This document shows positions 1 through 6,653 of a stretch of 7,771 bases of DNA, one piece after another. The translations under genes were made by a program, and so were the position numbers. Origin of the DNA: DATKZH01 sp964475955 (GTDB taxonomy: Bacteria; Planctomycetota; Planctomycetia; Pirellulales; Thermoguttaceae); contig CAYYZY010000285.1 in NCBI GenBank assembly GCA_964475955.1, forward strand, positions 1 to 7,771, given 5' to 3'. Numbering within the stretch: position 1 is the stretch's first letter; the number at the start of each line of letters is the position of its first letter. Under the pieces are notes generated by a model that did no database searches, was not told the DNA's origin, and saw nothing but the letters and a program-made list of their open reading frames with translations.

Positions 1-99
1 ATTCCAGGCGAAGACCCCCAGGTGCTCCAGGAGCGCCTGCGCCAGCGATACAACATCCCGCCGCAAGTTTCGGTCGACTGTTCCACATGTCATCGCTAG
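1..99 (+). CDS. actA: ActA C-terminus (multihaem cytochrome c of ACIII), partial
   Basis: Only the last 32 codons are in the window; the 5' part lies upstream. The reading frame from base 1 ends with the residues VDCSTCHR and a TAG at 97-99. The CSTCH motif is a covalent haem c site placed two residues before the C-terminus. ActA is the membrane-anchored, periplasmic multihaem cytochrome of alternative complex III, and from memory it often ends with such a haem motif. The last 13 bases overlap the ATG of the ActB gene (87), which fits the usual actA-actB order and translational coupling. The identification leans strongly on the downstream genes, since 32 residues alone would not name the family. 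No defect is visible in this piece. Confidence 0.82.
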   Translation: MPGEDPQVLQERLRQRYNIPPQVSVDCSTCHR

Positions 100-1559
100 C
101 CGGACCGCACAACCCGAACCGCTACTGGCGCAGCCTGGCCGAGCTGGCCGACACGGCCGAGTTCCGCCGGTTCGTCGAGGCGGAGCTCCCCGGCGCGGCC
201 CCCGCGGAGGGCGTGAGCCGCCGCCGCTGGCTCCAGTTGATGGGGGCCTCGCTCGCGTTGGCGGGGGTCACCGGCTGCCGTTGGAAAAAGGCGGAAATCC
301 TGCCGATGGCGGAGCGATCCCCGGAGCGAACGCCGGGCCAGCCGCAGCGCTTCGCCACGGCCATGGACCTGGCCGGGGTGGCGATGGGCCTGTTGGTGAC
401 GTGCGTCGACGGCCGCCCGGTGAAGATCGAGGGCAATCCCCGGCACCCGGCCAGCCTCGGCGCGACCGACGCCCTGGCGCAAGCGGCCATCCTTGAGCTC
501 TACGACCCGGAGCGCAGCCGCAACGTGATCGAGCGCGTCGGCGACCGGGAGATGGTGCGCACTTGGGAGGAGTTCACTCGCTTCGCGCGGTCGCACTTCG
601 ACAAGCTCCGCGAGACCGGCGGCGCCGGTTTCCGCGTGCTCTCCGAGGCGACCAGCTCGCCCACCGTGGCCGCCATGCGGAGCCGGTTTTTGGACATATT
701 CCCCGAGGCCCGGTGGCATGAGTACGAGCCGATTGCCTGGCGACGCCCGGGCACGCCCGTCCGGTTTGCGCTGGACAAGGCGGACGTGATCGTATGTCTC
801 GACGACGACCTGCTCGGTTCAGGACCGTTGGCCGTGCGATACGCCCGCCGGTTCGCCGAGCGGCGCGAGCCTTCCCGCGGCACGATGAACAGGCTCTACG
901 TGATCGAAAGCCGGCTGACCGTGACCGGGGCGGCGGCCGATCATCGCTTGGCATTGCGGTCCGGCCGGGTTGCGGCGCTCGTCGCGATCCTTGAAGAGGA
1001 GATCGCGTCCCTCTTGAAGCACCCGAATGCGACGGACGCGGAAAAAGACGAGAGACGGCAGGAGTGGGTCACGGAGGCGGCCACGAGAGACCTTGTCGAC
1101 GTTTTTCTGGATCTTGTCGCGGAGGGAGTCCGGGCGCGACTCGATGAGGCGCCTGGGAACGCGCCTGAGTCGCGGGGACGCGAGACCCTCGGCCTGATGC
1201 AACTCTTCGCGATGGCCGAAGACCTGGTCGCAAGCCGCGGGCGCAGCGTGGTGACCATCGGCCCGAGCCAGCCGGCGGAGGTCCATGCGGCGGTCGCCCG
1301 GATCAACGCGGCGTTGGGGAACGTCGGTACCACGGTGCTGTACATGGAGCCGTCGCCCGCGGAGACGGATTGGCGCGCGCGGGAAGAATCTTCCATCGGG
1401 ACGCTGGGTTCCGCGATGGAAGCCGACCGGGCGCAAGGTCCGCCTGGCCACGGTCCAGAACCACTTCGCCATCGACACCGTCGGCATGCAGGCGCGCGCC
1501 GAGCGCGTCGGCAATCTCGTCCGCGAGGCGACGCTCGAGCACTACCGCGAACACCCTGA
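87..1559 (+). pseudogene. actB: ActB N-terminal part (Tat signal plus molybdopterin-oxidoreductase-like domain), frame-broken
   Basis: This is the 5' half of the Fe-S/molybdopterin-like subunit of ACIII, which sits on the periplasmic side. The N-terminus has the typical ActB NRYWRSLAELADT stretch (residues 11-23). A twin-arginine motif SRRRWL follows (44-49), then a hydrophobic segment and a lipobox-like VTGC with Cys64, suggesting Tat export and possibly lipid anchoring. Residues about 90-445 resemble the non-catalytic molybdopterin-oxidoreductase domain of ActB; no N-terminal Fe-S cysteine set is seen, as is usual for ActB. The family-like sequence stops at about residue 446 (GTLGSAMEADR). 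The remaining 44 codons are out-of-frame readthrough, rich in Arg, His and Pro, ending at 1557-1559. The true continuation resumes in another frame (see the next part). The ATG at 87 has no good Shine-Dalgarno site and overlaps the actA stop, so coupled translation is likely. It could be a real deletion or an assembly join. Confidence 0.85.
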
Positions 1560-2367
1560 GTTCGCCAGGCACGCCGTCCACCACCCGCCGCTCGAATCGC
1601 TCTGGAAGGAGCCCGAATACGGCGGCCACCGCTGGGGGATGGCGATTGACCTGGCCAGGTGCATCGGCTGCGGGGCGTGCGTGGTGGCCTGCCAGGCGGA
1701 GAACAACGTGCCGATCGTGGGGCGCGAGCGCGTCCTCCAGGGGCGCGAGATGCACTGGCTCCGCGTCGACCGGTACTTCCGCGGCGATCCACACGTCCCC
1801 CAGGTGGCCGTGCAGCCGGTGACGTGCCACCACTGCGAGCTGGCCCCGTGCGAGCAGGTCTGCCCGGTGGCGGCGACCGTGCACGACGCCGAGGGGCTCA
1901 ACGTGATGGTCTACAACCGGTGCGTGGGCACGCGGTACTGCGCGAACAACTGTCCGTACAAGGTCCGCCGGTTCAATTACTTCAACTACCAAAAGGAGCT
2001 GGAAGACCCGGCCAACGAAGTGAAGAAGATGGCCTTCAACCCGGAGGTCACGGTCCGCGGCCGGGGCGTGATGGAGAAGTGCACCTACTGCGTGCAGCGG
2101 ATCAAGGCGGCCACGATCGAGGCGAACAGCGCCGGCCGGACCGTGGAGGACGGCCAGATCCGCACCGCGTGCCAGCAGTCGTGCCTCACCGGGGCGATCG
2201 CGTTCGGCGACCTGGCCGATGCCACAAGCCGCGTCGCCGAGCTGGCCGCGGACGAACGCAGCTACGCGATGCTGGCCGAGTTGAACGTCAAACCGCGGAC
2301 GGTGTATTTGGCGCGGATCAGGAATCCGAATCCGGGGTTGGAGGGGGAGACGGGCCGTGGGGGGTGA
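1424..2367 (+). pseudogene. actB: ActB C-terminal part (four-cluster ferredoxin-like domain), no start of its own
   Basis: About 313 codons encode the Fe-S half of ActB, which passes electrons from the quinol-oxidising core towards the haem subunits. The sequence starts in mid-protein with PTGRKVRLATVQNHF, a stretch that in family members follows the molybdopterin-like domain. The cluster ligands are all visible: CIGCGACVVAC (CxxCxxCxxxC), CHHCELAPCEQVC (CxxCx4CxxxC), CVGTRYCANNCPYKVRRFNY, then CTYC and CQQSC further on. This is the PsrB/DmsB-like pattern, compatible with three [4Fe-4S] and one [3Fe-4S] cluster as described for ACIII. The frame is open back to an ATG at 1285, but residues before about 1424 in that frame are a shadow of the upstream part. 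The next in-frame ATG is 1483, inside the conserved region. The two parts give about 755 residues together, against roughly 1,000 that I recall for ActB, so a large middle section is missing. The gene ends with TGA at 2365-2367. Confidence 0.87.
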
Positions 2368-2453
2368 ATGACCACAGAGGCACGGAGGGGGGAGGGACGA
2401 AGGATGAGGGATGAGGGGCGGGGCGGTCAGGCATGGGCGGTTGGCAGGATGAC
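2368..2453 (+). other. G-rich spacer between actB and actC with a short tandem repeat
   Basis: No gene is seen in these 86 bases. They hold many G runs (2387-2392, 2394-2396, 2408-2410, 2415-2418, 2420-2423). The 7-base unit GGATGAG occurs twice in tandem at 2402-2415. The beginning (2371-2385, ACCACAGAGGCACGG) resembles a short word I remember as frequent between genes in planctomycetes and some other bacteria; that is recollection, not a search. Other genes in this cluster overlap, so this gap is an exception. Confidence 0.5.
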
Positions 2454-3452
2454 ATGAGTACGTACGCGGTACGAGCCGACGACAACACGACGAGCGATCC
2501 CACGCGACGGGCGCCGCTGGTGATCGGGCGCCAGGACTACGGCTCGGTCACCGAGACCGTCAGCCGCCTGGCCGAACGGCCCGGGGCGTCGCCCGCCTGG
2601 TACGCCGCCTTCCTCGTCTCCGCCGCGCTGACCGGCGTGCTGTTCCTCTCGATCGGCTACCTGTTCGTCACGGGCGTGGGCGTCTGGGGGAACAACGCGC
2701 CCGTCGCCTGGGGGTTCCCGATCGTCAACTTCGTGTTCTGGATCGGGATCGGGCACGCGGGCACGCTGATCTCGGCCATCCTCTTCCTCTTCCGGCAGAA
2801 GTGGCGCACCAGCATCAACCGCTTCGCCGAGGCGATGACCGTGTTCGCGGTCACCTGTGCGGGCATCTTCCCGGCGATCCACATCGGGCGCGTGTGGTTC
2901 GTCTACTGGCTGGCGCCGTACCCGAGCCCGACCGGCATGTGGCCCAACTTCCGCAGCCCGCTGTTGTGGGACGTGTTCGCCGTGACCACGTACGCCACGG
3001 TTTCGGTCCTGTTCTGGTACCTGGGCATGATCCCCGACCTGGCCACGCTGCGCGACCGGGCCCGGTCGAGGCTGCGGCAGTTCGCCTTCGGCGTGTTCGC
3101 GATGGGCTGGCGCGGGTCGGCCCGGCAGTGGCACGTGTACGAGCGCGCGTACCTGTTCCTGGCCGCCCTGGCCACGCCGCTGGTGTTGAGCGTGCACTCG
3201 GTCGTGAGCTTCGACTTCGCCGTCTCGCAGCTACCCGGCTGGCACACGACGATCTTCCCGCCCTACTTCGTGGCCGGGGCGATCCTCAGCGGCTTTGCCA
3301 TGGTGATCACGCTGATGGTTCCCGCCCGGGGGTTCTTTGAGCTGGGGGAACTGGTCACGCCGCGGCACCTGGAGAACATGACCAAGGTCCTCCTGGCCAC
3401 GAGCTGCATGGTCGGATACGCCTACGGGATGGAGCTTTTTATCGCCTGGTAA
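2454..3452 (+). pseudogene. actC: ActC N-terminal two thirds (NrfD-like quinol-oxidising subunit), cut by in-frame TAA
   Basis: ActC is the NrfD/PsrC-like integral membrane subunit of ACIII that binds and oxidises quinol and probably couples this to proton movement. The 332 residues here include family-like stretches such as PLVIGRQDYGSVTE near the start, FWIGIGHAGTLISAILFLFR with QKWRTSINRFAEAMT after it, AIHIGRVWFVYW, and HSVVSFDFAVSQLPGWHTT. About seven hydrophobic spans are visible, near residues 49-71, 87-112, 124-147, 167-188, 222-248, 268-290 and 312-330. The frame stops at TAA 3450-3452, straight after MELFIAW. The family usually reads IAWY followed by a small residue, G and NPYEQF, so the stop replaces a tyrosine (TAC or TAT to TAA). 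The same frame continues as clean ActC sequence after the stop. I prefer ATG 2454, with AGGA at 2446-2449 just upstream; ATG 2433 is an in-frame alternative adding seven residues. Confidence 0.87.
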
Positions 3453-3851
3453 GGCGGCAACCCGTACGAGCAGTTCGCGTTCGCCAACCGGGCCTTCGGG
3501 CCGCTCGCCTGGGCGTACTGGACGATGATCGTCTGCAACGTCGTCGTGCCGCAGCTCTTCTGGTTCAAGAAATGCCGCACCACCCCCTGGATGATGTTCG
3601 CGATCGCCGTGCTGGTGAACGTGGGCATGTGGTTCGAGCGGTTCGTGATCATCGTCACGTCGCTGGGCCGCGACTTCCTGCCTTCGAGCTGGGGCGCGTT
3701 CGCGCCGACCGAGATCGATATCCTCATGCTGTTGGGCAGCTTCGGTCTGTTCTTCACGCTGTTCCTCTTGTTCTGCCGGTACCTGCCGATGGTGGCCATG
3801 GCCGAGATGAAACAGGTCCTGCCGCACGACGGGAGGCGCGCCCATGACTGA
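3453..3851 (+). pseudogene. actC: ActC C-terminal third, downstream of the premature stop
   Basis: This is the rest of actC in the same frame as the upstream part, beginning GGNPYEQFAFANRAFGPLAW right after the TAA. It carries the last membrane spans (approximately AYWTMIVCNVVVPQLFWF, then WMMFAIAVLVNVGMWFERFV, then ILMLLGSFGLFFTLFLLFC) and the family-like FERFVIIVTSLGRDFLPSSW. Joined with the upstream part, with one residue in place of the stop, the product would be 465 residues, a normal ActC length as I recall it. No frame change or base loss is visible across the junction, only the stop. A start codon inside it (ATG 3525) lies within a membrane span and has no convincing ribosome site, so separate translation is unlikely. 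The end overlaps the actD start (3844) by eight bases. Confidence 0.85.
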
Positions 3852-5193
3852 CGCAACTCCCCCGCCAGCGGCCGAAAACGGCGATGCACGCCCGCGCGCA
3901 GCCGGGCTCGTGGCCGAGTTCCCCACGGCCGAAACTCTCAAGGCCGCCGCGGCCCGGATGCGCGAGCACGGCTTCACCCGGTGGGACGCGCACAGCCCGT
4001 TCCCGATCCACGGCATCGACCGCGCGATGGGCCTCCGGCCGACGCCGCTGGCCTGGCTGGTGCTCGCCGGGGGCGTCGTCGGCGGGCTGGCCGCGCTGGG
4101 GATGCAGTGGTGGATGAACGCCGTCGACTACCCGTTGGTCATCAGCGGCAAGCCGCTCTTTGGCCTGCCGGCGACGATCCCCATCGCGTTTGAGCTGATC
4201 GTGTTGTTGAGCGGACTGGCGGCGTTCGGCGGGGCCCTGGCCCTCTGCCGGCTCCCGCAGTTTTCGCACTTCGCGTTCCGCGCACCCCGCTTTCGCCGCG
4301 TGACCAGCGACGGGTTCTTCCTCTCGATCGCGGCCGAAGACCCGAAGTTCGACGTATCGGCCACGCCGGCGCTCCTGGAGTCGTTCGGGGCCACCGCGGT
4401 GGAAACGTGCCACGAAGAGACGACCGGCCGCGAGCTGCCCGGGGCGTTGCGGGCCGGGCTGATCGTCGTCGCCGCGTTGGCCATATTGCCGCCGCTCTTG
4501 GTCGCGCTGGCGCGCCAGGGCAAGTCGGAGAAGCCGCGCATCCACCCGATCCTCCACATGGATTTTCAGCCGAAGTACCAGGCGCAGGCCGAAAGCGCCC
4601 TGTTCGCCGACCGTCGCGCGATGCGTCCCCCGGTGGCCGGCACGATCGCCGTGGGGAACCTGCACGCCGACGAGCATTGGAGCCTCGGCTACCGGGCCGA
4701 ACCGGCCCCCGCGGCGCCGGAGCAAGCGGAAGAAGCGAAGGAAGAGACGACGGGACAGGAGAAGGAAAAGGGGAAGGGGAAGGAAAAGGACGCCGGGAAG
4801 GACGAACGCGACTACTTTGCCACGTTCCCGCCGCGCGTGCTCCAGAGGGCCTCGGAGCTGATGGACTGCGGGAGGGAGCGGTTCGGCATCTACTGCGCCC
4901 CGTGCCACGGCCTGGTGGGCGACGGGAACGGGATGACGTCGATCCGCGCGCTGGAGCGACGCGACCCCGAGTGGCTCACGCCCACCTCGATCCACGCCAC
5001 GGCCATCCTCCGGCAGCCGGTCGGCAAGATATACCACACGATCGCCAACGGCCTCGGCAAGATGCCCGGCTACGCGGCCCAAGTGTCGGTCGAGGATCGC
5101 TGGGCGATCGTGCTTTACGTCCGGGCACTCCAGCGGAGCCAGAACGCACCGATCGACGACGTGCCGAAAGACGTGCGAGACCGGTTGCGGTGA
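3844..5193 (+). CDS. actDE: ActD-ActE fusion: DUF3341 membrane subunit plus monohaem cytochrome c of ACIII
   Basis: One intact 449-residue frame holds two ACIII subunits that are separate genes in the best-studied ACIII, that of Rhodothermus marinus. Residues about 20-190 match ActD (DUF3341): EFPTAETLKAAAARMREHGF at the front, PFPIHGIDRAMGL, and two membrane spans near 66-90 and 112-137. A third hydrophobic span (201-223) is where a free ActE would have its signal or anchor. The ActE part follows, with the haem motif CAPCH at 351-355 and a likely axial Met407 in KMPGYA. Between them (about 288-323) lies a charged Glu/Lys/Gly-rich linker encoded by a nearly pure purine tract. Shine-Dalgarno GGGAGG at 3831-3836 sits seven bases before the ATG. 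The topology is consistent: three spans put the DUF3341 N-terminus in the cytoplasm and the haem domain in the periplasm. I have a recollection of act gene fusions in some phyla but cannot confirm it. Confidence 0.9.
   Translation: MTDATPPPAAENGDARPRAAGLVAEFPTAETLKAAAARMREHGFTRWDAHSPFPIHGIDRAMGLRPTPLAWLVLAGGVVGGLAALGMQWWMNAVDYPLVISGKPLFGLPATIPIAFELIVLLSGLAAFGGALALCRLPQFSHFAFRAPRFRRVTSDGFFLSIAAEDPKFDVSATPALLESFGATAVETCHEETTGRELPGALRAGLIVVAALAILPPLLVALARQGKSEKPRIHPILHMDFQPKYQAQAESALFADRRAMRPPVAGTIAVGNLHADEHWSLGYRAEPAPAAPEQAEEAKEETTGQEKEKGKGKEKDAGKDERDYFATFPPRVLQRASELMDCGRERFGIYCAPCHGLVGDGNGMTSIRALERRDPEWLTPTSIHATAILRQPVGKIYHTIANGLGKMPGYAAQVSVEDRWAIVLYVRALQRSQNAPIDDVPKDVRDRLR
4757..4790 (+). repeat. 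Uninterrupted 34-base polypurine run in the actDE linker
   Basis: Thirty-four consecutive purines on the coding strand consist of AAGG- and GGGGAA-type units and encode Glu/Lys/Gly residues of the linker. The tract is embedded in a longer purine-rich stretch (about 4721-4810). It is approximately mirror-symmetric, so a triplex-type structure is conceivable, but nothing shows a function beyond coding a flexible charged linker. Such tracts also tend to vary in length. Confidence 0.6.
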
Positions 5194-5308
5194 AGGCTTA
5201 TAGGAGCGAGCAGGCAATCAACGTCGTTTTTCTCTGGAGCGAACAACGACAACCATGGACGTGTGGATACGAATCGTGGACCTTGAATCCCGTTGATTGG
5301 ACCTACCG

Positions 5309-5710
5309 ATGGCCGGTCAAGACGAACTGAACACTTCGGCCGTGGCGTTGGTCGGCTTCGTGGGCGCGATCGTGCTGTTCGCCGTGATCGTGGTCCTGAT
5401 GGTCGTCTTCCACCAGGTCGAAGCCCGGCAGGAGTACGCCAAAGACACCAGCCAGGCCTACGCCCAGGTGAGCCGGCTGGCGGCCGATCAGCAGGGCCGG
5501 CTGGCCGGCTACGGCTGGGTCGACGAGGAGGACGGCGTCGCCCGAATCCCGATCGACCGGGCGATGGACCTCTTAGTTGCCGAGCTCGCGCGCGATCCGA
5601 ATGCCGAGGTGACAGGCGTTGCCCCGGCCACGGCGCCGGCGGACGCGAACGACACGGAACCGGCGCCCGAGGCGACAGGCGAGCCGAAGGAGGCAACCGA
5701 TGCGCCCTGA
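5309..5710 (+). CDS. Small single-span membrane protein between the act and sco/cox genes, function unknown
   Basis: This 133-residue protein has one membrane span near residues 12-36 (VALVGFVGAIVLFAVIVVLM). A soluble part follows, with a GYGWVDEEDGVARIPIDRAM motif at about 70-89. The Ala/Pro/Glu/Thr-rich tail (about 102-133) looks disordered. The short N-terminus before the span suggests the main part faces the periplasm. I recall similar small proteins, with a Trp-Val-Asp then Ile-Pro-Ile pattern, next to SCO and cytochrome oxidase genes in Planctomycetes and Acidobacteria, but I know no assigned function; a role in oxidase assembly is only a guess from position. ATG 5309 (MAGQDELN) is preferred. 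A TTG at 5297 in the same frame is possible, and neither has a strong ribosome site. The 3' end overlaps the sco start by 11 bases. Confidence 0.8.
   Translation: MAGQDELNTSAVALVGFVGAIVLFAVIVVLMVVFHQVEARQEYAKDTSQAYAQVSRLAADQQGRLAGYGWVDEEDGVARIPIDRAMDLLVAELARDPNAEVTGVAPATAPADANDTEPAPEATGEPKEATDAP
5687..5693 (+). promoter_or_regulatory. Strong Shine-Dalgarno site that fixes the SCO start
   Basis: AAGGAGG lies six bases before the ATG at 5700, inside the end of the upstream small gene. It is the best ribosome site in the window. It supports ATG 5700 over the upstream in-frame ATG at 5619, which lies inside the previous gene. It also shows that translation really starts before the palindrome at 5733-5781. 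Confidence 0.8.
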
Positions 5711-6653
5711 ATTGAGGATCGAGAACACAAGACGTGGGGCACGATTCCATCGTGCCGGGCACGTCGGAAACGTGCCCCACGGCCGTGTCCCAAGCGTTGT
5801 TTCTCGGACGGTCCGTGGCCGCTTCTCGTACGCGTTGACGCTCGCCGCGGTCGCGCTGGCAGCGTGCGTCGCCGTCCCCGCGGCTGCCCAGCGCACCGAA
5901 TCGAAGCCCGACGCGCTGGAAGGGGTCGGCGTCACCGAGCACCCCGATGCCCAGCTCCCGCTGGAACTGGAGTTCACCGACACGACCGGCCGGCGCGTGA
6001 AGCTCGGCGACCTGTTCGACGGCACGCGCCCGGTGATCCTCACGCTCAACTACTCCGACTGCCCGAAGCTGTGCAGCGTGCAGCTCAACGGACTGGTCGA
6101 CGCGATGAAGAAGATGCCGTGGGACCTCGGCGACCAGTACCAGGTGATCACGGTGGGTATCGACCCGCTCGAAACGCCCGACCGGGCCCGGCTGACCAAG
6201 CAGAAGTACCTCCGGCAGTACGGCCGGCCCGGCAGCGCAGACGGCTGGCACTTCCTCGTCGGCCGCGAGGAGAACATCCGCAAGGTGGCCGACACGGTCG
6301 GCTTCGGCTACCGCCTGGTGGGCAACCAGTACGTACACGCGGCCGTGCTGATCCTCTGCACGCCCGACGGCCGCGTTTCCCGCTACATCTACCGGGTGGA
6401 GTACGATCCCCAAACGCTCCGGCTGTCGCTGTACGAGGCCGGCCAGGGGCAGGTCGGCTCGTCGATGGACCAGGTGCTTTTGTTCTGCTTTCACTACGAC
6501 CCGGAAAGCGGTCGCTACGGCATGGCCGCGTTCAACCTGATGCGGGCCGCCGGCGCCCTGACGGTCGTCGTCCTCGGGGCGGTGCTCTCGGCCTTCTGGT
6601 TGCGGGAGCGGCGCCGGGCGAAGCCCTCGCCGCCGCCGCAGGAGGAGTCATGA
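5700..6653 (+). CDS. sco: SCO1/SenC-type copper chaperone for cytochrome oxidase
   Basis: The 317-residue protein is a thioredoxin-fold SCO protein that handles copper for the CuA site of oxidase subunit II (encoded just downstream) on the periplasmic side. The copper ligands are present: CPKLC at 121-125 (CxxxC) and His213 in NQYVHAAVLIL. Fold landmarks include RPVILTLNYSDC and VITVGIDPLETP. A signal-like hydrophobic segment spans about 44-63 (YALTLAAVALAACVAVPAAA); it could be cut after AAA by signal peptidase I or use LAAC as a lipobox at Cys56. A C-terminal span at about 283-301 is a second anchor. The N-terminus is odd: some 40 mostly basic residues precede the signal, and residues 12-28 are encoded by a palindromic repeat. 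The ATG at 5700 is set by the AAGGAGG site. The gene overlaps its upstream neighbour by 11 bases and coxB by 4. Confidence 0.92.
   Translation: MRPELRIENTRRGARFHRAGHVGNVPHGRVPSVVSRTVRGRFSYALTLAAVALAACVAVPAAAQRTESKPDALEGVGVTEHPDAQLPLELEFTDTTGRRVKLGDLFDGTRPVILTLNYSDCPKLCSVQLNGLVDAMKKMPWDLGDQYQVITVGIDPLETPDRARLTKQKYLRQYGRPGSADGWHFLVGREENIRKVADTVGFGYRLVGNQYVHAAVLILCTPDGRVSRYIYRVEYDPQTLRLSLYEAGQGQVGSSMDQVLLFCFHYDPESGRYGMAAFNLMRAAGALTVVVLGAVLSAFWLRERRRAKPSPPPQEES
5733..5781 (+). repeat. REP-like palindrome, two hairpins arranged as a near-perfect inverted repeat, inside sco
   Basis: Two 23-base units (5734-5756 and 5758-5780) flank a single G and match as reverse complements at 20 of 23 positions. 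The outer arms CGTGGGGCACG (5733-5743) and CGTGCCCCACG (5771-5781) pair perfectly. Each unit is also a hairpin: GGCACGAT/ATCGTGCC with loop TCC (5738-5756), and GGGCACGT/ACGTGCCC with loop CGGAA (5757-5777). This is the architecture of REP/BIME-type extragenic palindromes. I have a faint memory of similar GTGGGGCACG sequences dispersed in planctomycete genomes, unverified. It is unusual because it lies inside a coding region, 33 bases after the start codon. Confidence 0.85.

Noticed and set aside
1285..1423. ATG 1285 as the start of a separate Fe-S protein
   Set aside because: The first 46 codons in that frame are an Arg/Trp/Ser-rich out-of-frame copy of the ActB N-terminal part; family-like residues begin only after the junction.
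3450..3452. Recoding of the stop codon (selenocysteine or pyrrolysine) in actC
   Set aside because: Those use UGA and UAG, whereas this is UAA; no recoding stem-loop is apparent, and the expected residue is tyrosine.
3754..5217. Very long open frame on the minus strand (487 codons) opposite actDE
   Set aside because: It is a shadow of a GC-rich gene: its residues are Arg/Pro/Gly/His-rich with no domain, while the plus strand gives clear DUF3341 and cytochrome sequence.
5255..5296. A 13-codon frame in the gap before the small membrane protein
   Set aside because: It is too short to judge, has a poorly spaced ribosome site (GGAG at 5236-5239) and no recognisable sequence; I do not call it a gene or an actF remnant.
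5619..5699. Upstream ATG (5619) as the start of the SCO gene
   Set aside because: It lies inside the previous gene, adds an Arg-rich stretch, and is outcompeted by the AAGGAGG site before ATG 5700.
5115..6494. Long minus-strand open frame (459 codons) opposite sco
   Set aside because: It spans several plus-strand genes and their boundaries, has biased composition and no recognisable motif.
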